DNA from: Brevundimonas alba
GTDB taxonomy: Bacteria; Pseudomonadota; Alphaproteobacteria; Caulobacterales; Caulobacteraceae
Reading direction: 5' to 3'
Assembly: GCF_011927945.1 (NCBI RefSeq)
Contig: NZ_JAATJM010000001.1
Span: 1,869,501-1,933,500, forward strand
DNA length: 64,000 bases
Position numbers and translations under genes: made by a program. Under the pieces are notes generated by a model, which ran no database searches, was not told the DNA's origin, and worked only from the letters and a program-made list of their open reading frames with translations. Position 1 is the stretch's first letter. Each line of letters starts with the position of its first letter. Positions 43,755-52,063 of the stretch are shown one piece after another.

Positions 43755-44678
43755 ATGATCATCGGAGTCTCCGCCGCCGCCCTGCTGCTCGCCGCCCAAG
43801 GCCAGACAGCGCCCTCCAGCGCCAGCCAGACGCCGCCGCCCGCCCAGCCCGGCGCTGACTTCACCAGCAGCCTCAACAGCGGCCCGCCGCGTCCGGCGAC
43901 CTATCTCGCGCCCGAGCCGGCGCCAGAGCCCACGCCTGCGCCTCCGCCCGCGAGCGCGCCGGTCAGCCACACGCCCGGACCTGTTCCGGTCCGGCCCACC
44001 GCGCCCACCGCGCCCGCCGCCTCGCCGCCGCCGACGACCACGGCCCGTCCGGCCACGACCCCGGCGCCCGTCCAGCCGCGCCCGTCGCCTGTCAGCCCAC
44101 CGGCCGCCACGACCACTCCGCCCGTCACCGCCGCACCCGCCCCGGTGCGGCCCGCCACGCCACCGCCGACCCGTTCCACAGCGACCCCGCCGGCCGCCAG
44201 TTCGCCGGTCCCCGCGCCTGCGCCCGTCCGGACCACCCCTGCGCCCACGCCTGTAGCGACCCCGCCCGCGCCGGTCGCCGAGCCGCCCCCGCCGCCGTCC
44301 GTTCGCGCCGTCACCGTGCTGGACGGCTCCGCCCGCGCCGCCCTGCCGTTTACGGTCGAGCTGCCGTCCGGGTTCGAGATTGTCACCGGCCGGCCGGGCC
44401 CGGACTTCAGGATCTATACGATCCGCCGCGGCGACCAGTCCTTCGCCATGATCTACGCCGGGCCTGCCTCGCAGTTTCCGATCTACAGCGGCGAGATGGT
44501 CGAGGCCGGCGGCCGCGCCTCCGTGGTGTCCACGGAGGACGGCGTCCGTCACGCCCGCGAGCACCTGTTCCAGCGCGAGAACGGCACCCCCCGCGAAATC
44601 CACGTCTGGACCATGAGCCTCGACGGCGTCGACCGCACCCTTGCCGAGCGCATCGCCCAGTCGGTCGACGCCCGCTGA
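43755..44678 (+). CDS. Exported protein with long Pro/Ala/Thr linker and small C-terminal domain
   Basis: A 307-residue protein. A short signal (IIGVSAAALLLAAQ) leads to a low-complexity region of about 170 residues, almost entirely Pro, Ala, Thr, Ser and Val (for example APEPAPEPTPAPPPASAP). A folded C-terminal domain of about 110 residues starts near VRAVTVLDGSARAALPFTVE and continues FEIVTGRPGPDFRIYTIRRG. Such linkers reach across the periplasm or cell wall. The C-terminal domain is unrecognised. Its polyproline runs would require EF-P. It is probably independent of the cio operon. Confidence 0.7.
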   Translation: MIIGVSAAALLLAAQGQTAPSSASQTPPPAQPGADFTSSLNSGPPRPATYLAPEPAPEPTPAPPPASAPVSHTPGPVPVRPTAPTAPAASPPPTTTARPATTPAPVQPRPSPVSPPAATTTPPVTAAPAPVRPATPPPTRSTATPPAASSPVPAPAPVRTTPAPTPVATPPAPVAEPPPPPSVRAVTVLDGSARAALPFTVELPSGFEIVTGRPGPDFRIYTIRRGDQSFAMIYAGPASQFPIYSGEMVEAGGRASVVSTEDGVRHAREHLFQRENGTPREIHVWTMSLDGVDRTLAERIAQSVDAR

Positions 44679-44751
44679 GCCCTCCCGGAAACCTATTTGA
44701 TTTGGGCGCGTAGTCTCCAAGCGCTGCCATGGCGCGAGGGGGCGTCGCACC

Positions 44752-46920
44752 TTGGATCAGTCCGGCAAGCTTGACGGGATGGCGGCCGCGATCGCCGCCA
44801 AAGACTGGTCCCTCACGCCCCTCGGCCCGATTGAGAGCTGGCCTCCGGCGCTGAAGACTACCGTCTCCCTGATCCTCGCATCCGGCTTCCCGCAGGCGAT
44901 CGTCTGGGGCGAGGGTCTGACGACGATCTACAACGATGCCTTCGCCCCGATCCTCGGCGACAAGGCGGATCCGCTCGGCAAGGCCTTCAACGAGATCTGG
45001 TCCGAGGCTTGGCCGTCGCTTCAGCCCATCGCCGAGGCGGCCTTCGAAGGCCAGTCCACTTATGTCGAGGACTTTCCGCTGGAGATCGAGCGCGGCGAGG
45101 GGCCGGAGCACGCCTTTTTCACCTTCAGCTACAGCCCCATCCGGGACGAGAACGGTCTCGTCGTGGGTATGCTGGACACGGTGACCGAAACCACCGCCGC
45201 CGTCGTGGCGCGCGAAAAGCTCGGCTTCCTCGACGCGCTCGGCCGGGCTCTGGCCGGGATCGAGGACCCGGACGTCATTCTGGCGGTGACCACCAGGCTC
45301 GTCGCCGCGCGGCTCGGTCTGTCCAACTGCGCCTATGCCGACATGGACGAGGACGAGGACGGCTTCACAATCCGCGGCGACTGGGCCGCTCCCGGCTCGC
45401 CCAGCATCGTCGGCCATTACAGCCTCGCCGACTTCGGCCTGCTGGCGGTGCAGGAGCTGTCCGCCGCCCGTCCGCTGATCGTGAACGACAATCTGAAGGA
45501 ACTGGCCCCCGAAGAGGCCGCGACCTTCCAGAACATCGGCATCGCCGCCACCATCTGCATGCCGTTGGTCAAGAACGGCCGCCTGACCGCGCTGATGGCC
45601 ATCCACGACCGCAAGCCCCACCGATGGTCCGCCTTCGAGCTCGACCTGATCGGCGAGGTGACCGAGCGCTCATGGGCGCACATCGAGCGGGTCCGCGCCG
45701 CCGCCGACCTGCGGGCCTCGATGCGCGAGCTCGACGAGCTCAACCGCACGCTGGAGAAGAAGGTCGAACAGGCCGTGGCGGAACGGGTCACGGCCGAGGA
45801 GGCGCTGCGCCACACCCAGCGTCTGGAGGCAATCGGCCAGCTGACCGGCGGCGTCGCCCACGACTTCAACAACCTGCTCACCATCATCCGCGGCTCGGCG
45901 GACCTGCTGGCGCGCGACAACGTTCCGGAAGCCCGGCGCGAACGCTACATCACCGCCATCCGCGAGACTGCCGACCGCGCCGCGAAACTGACCAGCCAGC
46001 TTCTCAGCTTCTCGCGCCGGCAGGCCCTGACGCCGAGGGTCTTCGACGTCGGCGCCCGCGCCCGGGTCATCGGCGAGATGATGCGCTCGACGCTCGGCGA
46101 GCAGCTCTCCGTCGACGTCGCAAGTGTCGCGACCGGCCTGTTCACCAACGCCGATCCAGTCGAGTTCGAAACCAGCCTGCTGAACCTCGGCGTCAACGCC
46201 CGGGACGCCATGGCCGGCGCCGGCGTGCTCTCGCTGGCGGTCGAGCCGGTCTCGTCGATCCCCTCTATCCGGGGCCAGCCGGCCCGTTCGGGCGACTACA
46301 TCGCCCTGCGCGTCAGCGACACGGGGCCGGGCATCGCCGTGGCCGATCACGCCCGCATCTTCGAACCCTTCTACACCACCAAGCCGGTGGGCGAGGGGAC
46401 GGGGCTCGGGCTGAGCCAGGTCTTCGGCTTCGCCAACCAGTCCGGCGGCGACATCGCCATCGAGAGCGAGGAAGGTCGCGGCGCAGCCTTCACCCTCTAT
46501 CTGCCGCGCACCCCGGCGCCGCCGGTTACGGACGAGGCCGGCGAAGAGGCCGGCCCGGCCGGCAAGGCGCAGGGCCGCATCCTCGTGGTCGAGGACAACG
46601 CCGACGTCGGCGCATTCGCCATCAACCTGCTCGAGGACCTCGGCTATCAGCCCGTCCTGACGTCCAGCGGCGAGGCCGCGCTTGACCTGCTCGGAACGGA
46701 CGACGCCTTCGACCTCGTGTTCAGCGACGTTCTGATGCCGGGCATGGATGGCGTGGCCCTCGGCGCGGCCATTCGCCAACGTTGGCCCGGCAAGGCGGTG
46801 CTCCTGACCAGCGGCTACAGCCACGCCCTCGCGACGGACGCGGAGCACGGCTTCGACGTCCTGCGAAAACCCTACGCGATCGAGGAGCTGTCCCTCGCCA
46901 TCCGCCGCCTTCTGGGCTGA
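44752..46920 (+). CDS. Soluble hybrid histidine kinase (PAS-GAF-HisKA-HATPase-REC)
   Basis: A 722-residue kinase with no membrane segment. Order: PAS ([20 protein letters not shown], about 20-140), GAF ([20 protein letters not shown], about 160-310), a coiled coil ([20 protein letters not shown]), HisKA with [20 protein letters not shown] giving His370, HATPase ([47 protein letters not shown]), and a C-terminal receiver with phospho-Asp659 in [12 protein letters not shown] and the Lys of [11 protein letters not shown]. It starts with TTG at 44752; ATG 44779 is an alternative. A cytosolic sensor of unknown signal; the PAS start resembles light or redox-sensing hybrid kinases. Confidence 0.93.
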   Translation: MDQSGKLDGMAAAIAAKDWSLTPLGPIESWPPALKTTVSLILASGFPQAIVWGEGLTTIYNDAFAPILGDKADPLGKAFNEIWSEAWPSLQPIAEAAFEGQSTYVEDFPLEIERGEGPEHAFFTFSYSPIRDENGLVVGMLDTVTETTAAVVAREKLGFLDALGRALAGIEDPDVILAVTTRLVAARLGLSNCAYADMDEDEDGFTIRGDWAAPGSPSIVGHYSLADFGLLAVQELSAARPLIVNDNLKELAPEEAATFQNIGIAATICMPLVKNGRLTALMAIHDRKPHRWSAFELDLIGEVTERSWAHIERVRAAADLRASMRELDELNRTLEKKVEQAVAERVTAEEALRHTQRLEAIGQLTGGVAHDFNNLLTIIRGSADLLARDNVPEARRERYITAIRETADRAAKLTSQLLSFSRRQALTPRVFDVGARARVIGEMMRSTLGEQLSVDVASVATGLFTNADPVEFETSLLNLGVNARDAMAGAGVLSLAVEPVSSIPSIRGQPARSGDYIALRVSDTGPGIAVADHARIFEPFYTTKPVGEGTGLGLSQVFGFANQSGGDIAIESEEGRGAAFTLYLPRTPAPPVTDEAGEEAGPAGKAQGRILVVEDNADVGAFAINLLEDLGYQPVLTSSGEAALDLLGTDDAFDLVFSDVLMPGMDGVALGAAIRQRWPGKAVLLTSGYSHALATDAEHGFDVLRKPYAIEELSLAIRRLLG

Positions 46921-46938
46921 CGGCGCCTCAGGCCGGGC

Positions 46939-47277
46939 TCAGGTCTCCGACCAAACCGCCAGCTCGTTGCCCGTCGGGTCGCGGAAGTGGAACCGCCGTC
47001 CGCCGGGGAAGTCGAAGATCGGCTTCACCACCGTCCCGCCCGCCGCCTCGACCTTGGCCAGCATGGCCTCCAGATCGCTCGCGAACAGGATCGGCAGCGG
47101 CGTCCGCACCCCGTCCGACTGCGCATCGAACCCGCCGTCCATTCCCTCGTCGAAGCCCGCATATTCCGGCCCGTAGTCGACGAACTTCCAGCCGAACGCC
47201 TCGCCGTAGAAGGCCTTGTTCGCCGGCAGATCGCCGCCGGGCAGTTCGATGTAGTCCAGCTTTCCGTCTTCACGCAT
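46939..47277 (-). CDS. VOC (glyoxalase/bleomycin-resistance) superfamily protein
   Basis: A 112-residue single VOC domain: KLDYIELPGGDLPANKAFYG, FGWKFVDYGPEYAGFDEG, VEAAGGTVVKPIFDFPGGRR and FHFRDPTGNELAVWSE. Metal-binding residues are at the expected His/Glu positions of this split-fold family. Start MREDGKLDYIEL at 47277 fits; ATG 47346 adds an unrelated stretch. Substrate unknown. It converges on the hybrid kinase and precedes the ABC-2 exporter genes transcribed in the same direction. Confidence 0.88.
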   Translation of the reverse strand: MREDGKLDYIELPGGDLPANKAFYGEAFGWKFVDYGPEYAGFDEGMDGGFDAQSDGVRTPLPILFASDLEAMLAKVEAAGGTVVKPIFDFPGGRRFHFRDPTGNELAVWSET

Positions 47278-47349
47278 GGGATGCTCTCCGTCAGTCGCCA
47301 CCGACCTCCCGGCGCTTGCCACGCCCGCTCCCGCTGCGCAATCCACGGC

Positions 47350-48090
47350 TCAGAGCACCTCGCGCCGGCTCAGGTGCGCCAAGGCGCCGGCCATCACCGC
47401 GGCCCCCAGACCCAGCCCCAGCCCGAGGGCGGTATTCACCCGCCACGCCTCGGTCGCCAGCATGTTCACCGGCATCTGCCACGGGAAGAAGACGCCCTGT
47501 TTCGCCGACGTCGCCACCACCGAAAAGAAGGTCCCGCCGATGCCGATCGCCAGCGCCGGCACGAAGCTGGCGAACCGCAGGGCGACCAACAACTGGATCG
47601 CGATCATCAGCAGGGCGGCGGCGTAGATCTTGGCGAACGTCGCGGCGTAGTGGCCCAGCTCGAACGCGCCGGTCGGCGTCAGCTGCGGCTTGATCGCCGT
47701 TGCCAGCATCACCGCGCCCCAGGTCATGGCCATCACCGCCGCGCTCATCAGCGCCACCAGCGCCAGCACGCAGACCGCCTTGGCCGCGTACAGCCGCCAG
47801 CGGGGAAGGGGCAGGGCCCGCAGATGGTCCCATGACTTCGGCCCATGCTCCATGTGCGCCACCAGCGCCGTCAGCGCCGTCACGCTCATCGGCAGCATGA
47901 AGAAGGCCCAGATGCCCGACGCATTGATCATCCACATGTCCCACGGCATCGGCCGCGTTCCGCGCAGCACCATGAAGAAGGCGAAGACCGCGATCAGCGC
48001 CGGCGCGGCGGCCGCCAGCACGGCCGCCAGCGACCGGTTCAGCTTGCGCGCCTCGACGAACAGCGGCGCGAGGAAGGGGGAGGCGGTCAT
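47350..48090 (-). CDS. ABC-2-type exporter permease
   Basis: A 246-residue integral membrane protein with six predicted helices, of the lantibiotic-immunity/ABC-2 permease kind: ARKLNRSLAAVLAAAAPALI, HMEHGPKSWDHLRALPLPRW (typical loop of this group), then GHYAATFAKIYAAALLMIAI and ATSAKQGVFFPWQMPVNMLA. Its start overlaps the stop of the ATPase gene (ATGA), forming one transporter with it. The cargo is unknown; relatives export bacitracin-, lantibiotic- or lipid-like compounds. Confidence 0.88.
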   Translation of the reverse strand: MTASPFLAPLFVEARKLNRSLAAVLAAAAPALIAVFAFFMVLRGTRPMPWDMWMINASGIWAFFMLPMSVTALTALVAHMEHGPKSWDHLRALPLPRWRLYAAKAVCVLALVALMSAAVMAMTWGAVMLATAIKPQLTPTGAFELGHYAATFAKIYAAALLMIAIQLLVALRFASFVPALAIGIGGTFFSVVATSAKQGVFFPWQMPVNMLATEAWRVNTALGLGLGLGAAVMAGALAHLSRREVL

Positions 48091-49040
48091 CAGGCGAACT
48101 CCGGCTGGGCTTTGACGGCGGCGGTGGGCGCGGGCGGCGAAACCTCGCGGTAGATGCCCTCTAGCGAGCGCGACCGCGCCCCGATGGCGAACACGGCGAT
48201 ATCGGCCTCGATCAGCGCCCGGTTCAGCGAGGCGGAAGCCGTCCGCGCATCCTCCCCCGGCTTCAGCCGCGCCGTCAGCCCGTCCTCCGTCGGCAGGACG
48301 TCGAATCCGCGCGCCCGCGCCAGCGCCGTGGCCCGCGCCGCGTCGTCCGTCTGCAGTGCGATCTCCGGCGCCAGATCGGCCTTCAGCCGGCTCAGCTCGC
48401 CCTCCAGCACCAGCTTGCCGTGGCTCAGGATCCCCACGTGCGTCGCCGTCTGCTCGATCTCGCCCAGCAGGTGGCTGGACAGCAGCACCGTCGCCCCCGT
48501 CCGCTCCGGCAGGGCTCGCAAGAACCGGCGCATGTCGGCGATCCCGTCCGGGTCCAGCCCGTTGGTCGGCTCGTCCAGCACCAGCACCGGCGGCGCACCC
48601 AGCATGGCCCGGGCCAGCCCCAGCCTCTGCCGCATCCCCAGCGAATAGTCCGACACCCGCCGCCTTCCGTGCTCGGTCATCTCGACCACCTCCAGCACCC
48701 GGTCGATCTCCCGCGCCGGCAGGCCCAGCAGGCTGCGCGTCAGGTCCAGATTCTCCCGCCCGGACAGATTGCCGTAGAAGCCGTGCGCCTCCAGCAGCGC
48801 CCCGACCATCCGCGCCGCCCCGATCCGGTCCCTTCCGATGTCGACGCCGCACACCAGCGCCGACCCCCCGCTCGGCCGGATCAGCCCCAGCAGCATCTTC
48901 AGCGTCGTCGTCTTGCCCGCGCCGTTGCGCCCGAGGAAGCCGTACACCGCCTTGTCCGGAACCGTCATCGACACGGCGTCGACGGCCAGATGGCGTTTGA
49001 AGCGGCGCGTCAGGTCGTGGGTCTCGATGGCGGCGGGCAT
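48090..49040 (-). CDS. ABC transporter ATPase partner of the ABC-2 permease
   Basis: A 316-residue ATPase of the BcrA/NatA type: Walker A GFLGRNGAGKTTTLKML, Q-loop region LLEAHGFYGNLSGRENLDL, signature YSLGMRQRLGLARAML, Walker B PVLVLDEPTNGLDPDG, and HLLGEIEQTATHVGIL with the switch His region. The C-terminal 90 residues form the extra domain of this group. It starts at MPAAIETHDLTRRFK, 49040; more upstream ATGs lie in the operator region. It is divergent from the DUF2975-XRE pair across a 94-base gap holding a palindrome. Confidence 0.93.
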   Translation of the reverse strand: MPAAIETHDLTRRFKRHLAVDAVSMTVPDKAVYGFLGRNGAGKTTTLKMLLGLIRPSGGSALVCGVDIGRDRIGAARMVGALLEAHGFYGNLSGRENLDLTRSLLGLPAREIDRVLEVVEMTEHGRRRVSDYSLGMRQRLGLARAMLGAPPVLVLDEPTNGLDPDGIADMRRFLRALPERTGATVLLSSHLLGEIEQTATHVGILSHGKLVLEGELSRLKADLAPEIALQTDDAARATALARARGFDVLPTEDGLTARLKPGEDARTASASLNRALIEADIAVFAIGARSRSLEGIYREVSPPAPTAAVKAQPEFA

Positions 49041-49089
49041 GGTCGCGCTCTCGTTTCGTTTAACTCTTGCATAAAGCTGCGGCCCGGCT

Positions 49090-49112
49090 ATCTTTAAGTC
49101 AAGATTAAAGAT
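49090..49112. promoter_or_regulatory. Palindromic operator in the ABC/DUF2975-XRE divergent promoter
   Basis: A perfect 8-base inverted repeat, ATCTTTAA (49090-49097) and TTAAAGAT (49105-49112), separated by GTCAAGA, in the only AT-rich patch between the ABC ATPase gene (start 49040) and the DUF2975 gene (start 49135). It is placed to control both directions, most simply by the XRE regulator encoded at 49635. Promoter boxes on either side are weak. Confidence 0.6.
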
Positions 49113-49134
49113 CAGACAGCTTCGGACCCGCCTG

Positions 49135-49635
49135 ATGAGCCAGCCAGACCTCACCCGTTTCCGCCGCATGTGCGCCCAGTTCCGCTGGCTCGCCGTCTTC
49201 ATGGTCGTCACCATCGGCGCGGCCATGGTGCTGACTTGGGTCGGCGCGCCGCTGTTCTACTGGCTGCGCGACGCCCGGCCGCCCTTCACCGGCCGGACGC
49301 TCGGCTATCTGATCTGGTTCTCGCCGGTCGTCTTCTACCTGTTCGCCGTCTGGTCGATCGGCTCGGCCATGGGCCAGCTGTCGAAAGGGCGGCTGATCCA
49401 GCCCACCCTGTCCACCGCCCTGCGCCGCGTCGGCCTGTCGCTCGGCCTCGGCGGCGTCATGAGCGTCTTCGTGGTCTCCAACCTCGTCCGCCTCGTCGAC
49501 CACGGCCGCGGGGCCTTCCTGCATTTCGACGTGGCCGGCATGACCCTCGGCATGATCGGCGGGGCCCTGTTCCTGCTCGGCCAGGTGGTCGAGCAGGCCG
49601 GCAAGGTCCAGGCCGAGCTGGACGAGATGATCTGA
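49135..49635 (+). CDS. DUF2975 membrane protein
   Basis: A 166-residue inner-membrane protein with four helices: WLAVFMVVTIGAAMVLTWVG, YLIWFSPVVFYLFAVWSIG, LSLGLGGVMSVFVVSNLV and MTLGMIGGALFLLGQVVEQA. The layout and the motif G-x-L-x-x-P near the second pair match DUF2975, a family of unknown function nearly always encoded with a small YozG-type XRE regulator, as here (one-base overlap at 49635). It may sense membrane state and modulate the regulator; this is inference from genome context. Confidence 0.85.
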   Translation: MSQPDLTRFRRMCAQFRWLAVFMVVTIGAAMVLTWVGAPLFYWLRDARPPFTGRTLGYLIWFSPVVFYLFAVWSIGSAMGQLSKGRLIQPTLSTALRRVGLSLGLGGVMSVFVVSNLVRLVDHGRGAFLHFDVAGMTLGMIGGALFLLGQVVEQAGKVQAELDEMI

Positions 49636-49871
49636 TGCCGATCCGCGTCACTCTCGACCAGCTGATCGTCAAGAAGGGCCTCAAGGCCCGCGAGCTCGCC
49701 GCCGAGGTCGGCCTCTCGGAAACCCAGCTGTCCCTGTTCCGCTCCGGCAAGGTCAAGGGCATCCGCTTCCGCACCCTCGCCAAGCTCTGCGCCGCCCTCG
49801 ACTGCAAGCCGAAGGATCTGCTGGACTACGACTTCGATCCCGCCGACCTGCTGGCGGCGGAGGAGGATTGA
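49635..49871 (+). CDS. YozG-type XRE helix-turn-helix regulator
   Basis: A 78-residue DNA-binding protein: VTLDQLIVKKGLKARELAAE, VGLSETQLSLFRSGKVKGIR (recognition helix region) and FRTLAKLCAALDCKPKDLLD, the usual five-helix XRE/Cro fold ending in D-L-L-x-Y. Start ATG shares the last base of the DUF2975 stop. It probably binds the palindrome at 49090-49112, autoregulating its own operon and the divergent ABC exporter. A GC-rich hairpin follows the stop, without a T-run. Confidence 0.9.
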   Translation: MPIRVTLDQLIVKKGLKARELAAEVGLSETQLSLFRSGKVKGIRFRTLAKLCAALDCKPKDLLDYDFDPADLLAAEED

Positions 49872-49938
49872 GAAAGGCGGCGCGCGGGTCCCCCGTCACG
49901 CCGCCTCTCACGGCCGGTTTCCCGCCCATCGCCTTCGG

Positions 49939-50292
49939 TCAGTTCGCCGTGTAGCGGTACTCGGTGATCTCGCAAACGTTGATGCGATACCGGTTCAGCA
50001 CGTCGCCATCGACGAACCGCGCCCGGAAATCATAGACGCAGGCGCCGGTGCCGTCGTCGATGTTGATCCGGATCGAACGTCCGCTGGGCAGGACCTCGGA
50101 GCCCAGGATGTCCTCTTCCCAATTGTCCTGACCCGAGTTGGACGCGTAGAAATGGGTCATGGTGACCCCCGTCTGATTGATGATCAGGACCCGGCGATCC
50201 TGTCCGTCCCTCGACTGGAATCCCATGGATCCCAGGGTCGCCGCGGTCATCAGGGCAGCCACCATGGTCCGCCGCGCAAGCACGTTAAGCAT
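49939..50292 (-). CDS. Small secreted protein (117 aa) of a Caulobacterales-type exported family
   Basis: A 117-residue exported protein with signal VLARRTMVAALMTAATLGSM. The mature part VLIINQTGVTMTHFYASNSG, DNWEEDILGSEVLPSGRSIR and GACVYDFRARFVDGDVLNRY has the pattern N-x-T, W-x-x-D-x-L-G, L-P-x-G-x-S and C-x-Y-D-x-R seen in a set of short alphaproteobacterial exported proteins of unknown role. Two Cys could form a disulphide. It lies beside another 117-residue exported protein at 50343 with a similar strand order, so it may be a distant paralogue. Confidence 0.78.
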   Translation of the reverse strand: MLNVLARRTMVAALMTAATLGSMGFQSRDGQDRRVLIINQTGVTMTHFYASNSGQDNWEEDILGSEVLPSGRSIRINIDDGTGACVYDFRARFVDGDVLNRYRINVCEITEYRYTAN

Positions 50293-50342
50293 CACAGTCT
50301 CCCTTGAATACGGACCGCCTTCTGGTCGGTCCGGCGATGAAC

Positions 50343-50696
50343 TCAGTTGATCTGGATTGAGCCTGTCCGACCCGCAGCCACGCGAATGCGACCGCGCGCG
50401 TCGCCGACTCCGAGCGTCCCGGCCGCCACGTCCCAGCAGCCCGCTGACACCGTGAAGCTGTAGGAACCGCCCGGCGGGATCGCCATCCCCGACGGCAGCC
50501 GGTTGAGGCCATAGGTCGAGGCGTCGCAGCTGGAGATCAGCACGGCATGGAGCTGGTCGCTGGTGGCGTTGAGCACCCGGATCGTCCCCTGCGGCTCGCC
50601 CGGCCGGATCAGGGGGCCGCCCGTGACCATGTCGGCGCAGCCCGCGAGGGCGACTGTCAGGCCCAGCGCCCAAAGAAACCGAAAGGAGGATCTCAT
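50343..50696 (-). CDS. Small lipoprotein (117 aa)
   Basis: A 117-residue lipoprotein: signal SSFRFLWALGLTVALAGC with lipobox LAGC. The mature domain has GTIRVLNATSDQLHAVLISS, then LPSGMAIPPGGSYSFTVSAG followed by CWDVAAGTLGVGD and IRVAAGRTGSIQIN. The order N-A-T, L-P-S-G, G-S-Y-S, C-W-D parallels the neighbouring protein at 49939. AAGGAGGA precedes the ATG. Function unknown; a small beta-rich envelope protein is likely. Upstream is the LuxR-type regulator gene, same strand. Confidence 0.78.
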   Translation of the reverse strand: MRSSFRFLWALGLTVALAGCADMVTGGPLIRPGEPQGTIRVLNATSDQLHAVLISSCDASTYGLNRLPSGMAIPPGGSYSFTVSAGCWDVAAGTLGVGDARGRIRVAAGRTGSIQIN

Positions 50697-50862
50697 CGTC
50701 TGGTCTCCCGCAGGGCCCGCCGGCGCGCCGATCTCCATGATCGCCGAAGCCCGCGGGACGCCCCGTGTGAGACCACAATCCTCCCGCCGCCGGGCAGGCG
50801 TCATCATCAATACAGATGAGACGCTCCGCGCCCGCGCACGGCGTCGGTCGTGATGCTCCGTC

Positions 50863-51942
50863 TCAGTTCGGCGCAAGCGCCACGCCGGCCAGCAAGGCCA
50901 CCACCTCGGCCTGCCGCGTGGACCCCGTCTTCTCAAGGACGCGGCGCACCTGGGACCGGATCGTGGTGACGGCCACGCCGCCATGGGCGGCGATCTCCTC
51001 GACGGTTCGTCCGGTGGCCAGCGCCTGCGCGACCCGCGCCTCAGACGGGGTGAAGTCGAACAGCGACCGCATCACCTCGATCGGCGGGGCGCGGCCTGCG
51101 GCGACCGGCGTGGCCAGCAGCAGGGCATAGCTCCGTCCGAAGATGTCGTTCGCCGACCGTCTCACGGGGATGAGGTGCAGCACCATCTGCGGCTTGCCGA
51201 GGTCGTCGCGCAGCGGAAACGAGCAGGTCGCCGCCTCGTGAGATGTCGACAGGCCGGCTATGGCCGCTGCGAGCATGGTGTTGGCCGCCTTGTCGCCGAG
51301 CACCAGACGGTTGTTCGCTCCGAACTTCACGCTTTCGGGCAGGGCCTGCATCAGGGCGTTGGCCTCGATCACAAGCCCGGTCTCATCCAGCAGCAGGGCG
51401 GGCAGGTTCAACGCCGTCAACGCCTCGCTCGCTCCTTGGGCGCGCTGCAGGCCGAGACGCGAGGTGACCAGCGCGCTCCTCGCGAGGTGGGGGCGCAGTT
51501 CATTCAGCCGCCGGACATGCTCCGGCTCGACCGGCCCTCGGTCGAAATCGCGTTCGATGCTGAAGACGATGCTGTCGCCCGTCGGTATCTGCAGGCCGGT
51601 GCCTGCCGACCACCCGAGGCCCCGCGGCCGGAAGAAGTCGCGGTAGATCGGGTCTGTGCGCAGCTGGTCTTCCGTCCAGAAGTCCTGCTCGACGAAGAAG
51701 GACGGCTGGCTCTGCCCCATCAGGCATACCCGCCGGCTGCAGCGCTCGAACCAGCCGTCGTTGACGTATTCGTCGAACACGCCGCGAATGTTTTCCGACG
51801 CGGTCCAGTAGAGCGCCTTTCGCGCCGAAAAAAGCAGTCCGCCGCGCGCTTCCGTCAGCAGGGCGAGGTCGTCCAGAACCGCAGGCCACAGCTCGGGCAC
51901 GACGGAACATTCGTAAATGCGGTCGATGAACTCGGTCTGCAT
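50863..51942 (-). CDS. LuxR-family helix-turn-helix regulator with unknown sensor half
   Basis: A 359-residue regulator. The C-terminal LuxR/GerE domain is FDFTPSEARVAQALATGRTV, EEIAAHGGVAVTTIRSQVRR and VLEKTGSTRQAEVVALLAGV. The N-terminal 250 residues (FIDRIYECSVVPELWPAVLD, ARKALYWTASENIRGVFDEY) resemble the ligand-binding part of a common alphaproteobacterial group whose signals are not known; no acyl-homoserine-lactone motif is visible. The ATG at 51942 (MQTEFIDRIYE) fits better than 51987. No luxI homologue is in the window. It may control the two small exported proteins next to it. Confidence 0.88.
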   Translation of the reverse strand: MQTEFIDRIYECSVVPELWPAVLDDLALLTEARGGLLFSARKALYWTASENIRGVFDEYVNDGWFERCSRRVCLMGQSQPSFFVEQDFWTEDQLRTDPIYRDFFRPRGLGWSAGTGLQIPTGDSIVFSIERDFDRGPVEPEHVRRLNELRPHLARSALVTSRLGLQRAQGASEALTALNLPALLLDETGLVIEANALMQALPESVKFGANNRLVLGDKAANTMLAAAIAGLSTSHEAATCSFPLRDDLGKPQMVLHLIPVRRSANDIFGRSYALLLATPVAAGRAPPIEVMRSLFDFTPSEARVAQALATGRTVEEIAAHGGVAVTTIRSQVRRVLEKTGSTRQAEVVALLAGVALAPN

Positions 51943-52063
51943 TCGTCCGCCGGATGGCTGTGTGTTGGCGCGAGCTTCGCGGCACATCTAGCGCCTTTTT
52001 GACCCGCCTCATATCGCCGACCCACGCGCCCGTCCGGCTGGTCGGGGCCGCTGGCGCAGATTA

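Noticed and set aside
49876..49905. GGCGGCG...CGCCGCC hairpin after the XRE regulator gene as a terminator
   Set aside because: No T-run follows and the loop is long; it could be a weak bidirectional terminator but the evidence is thin.
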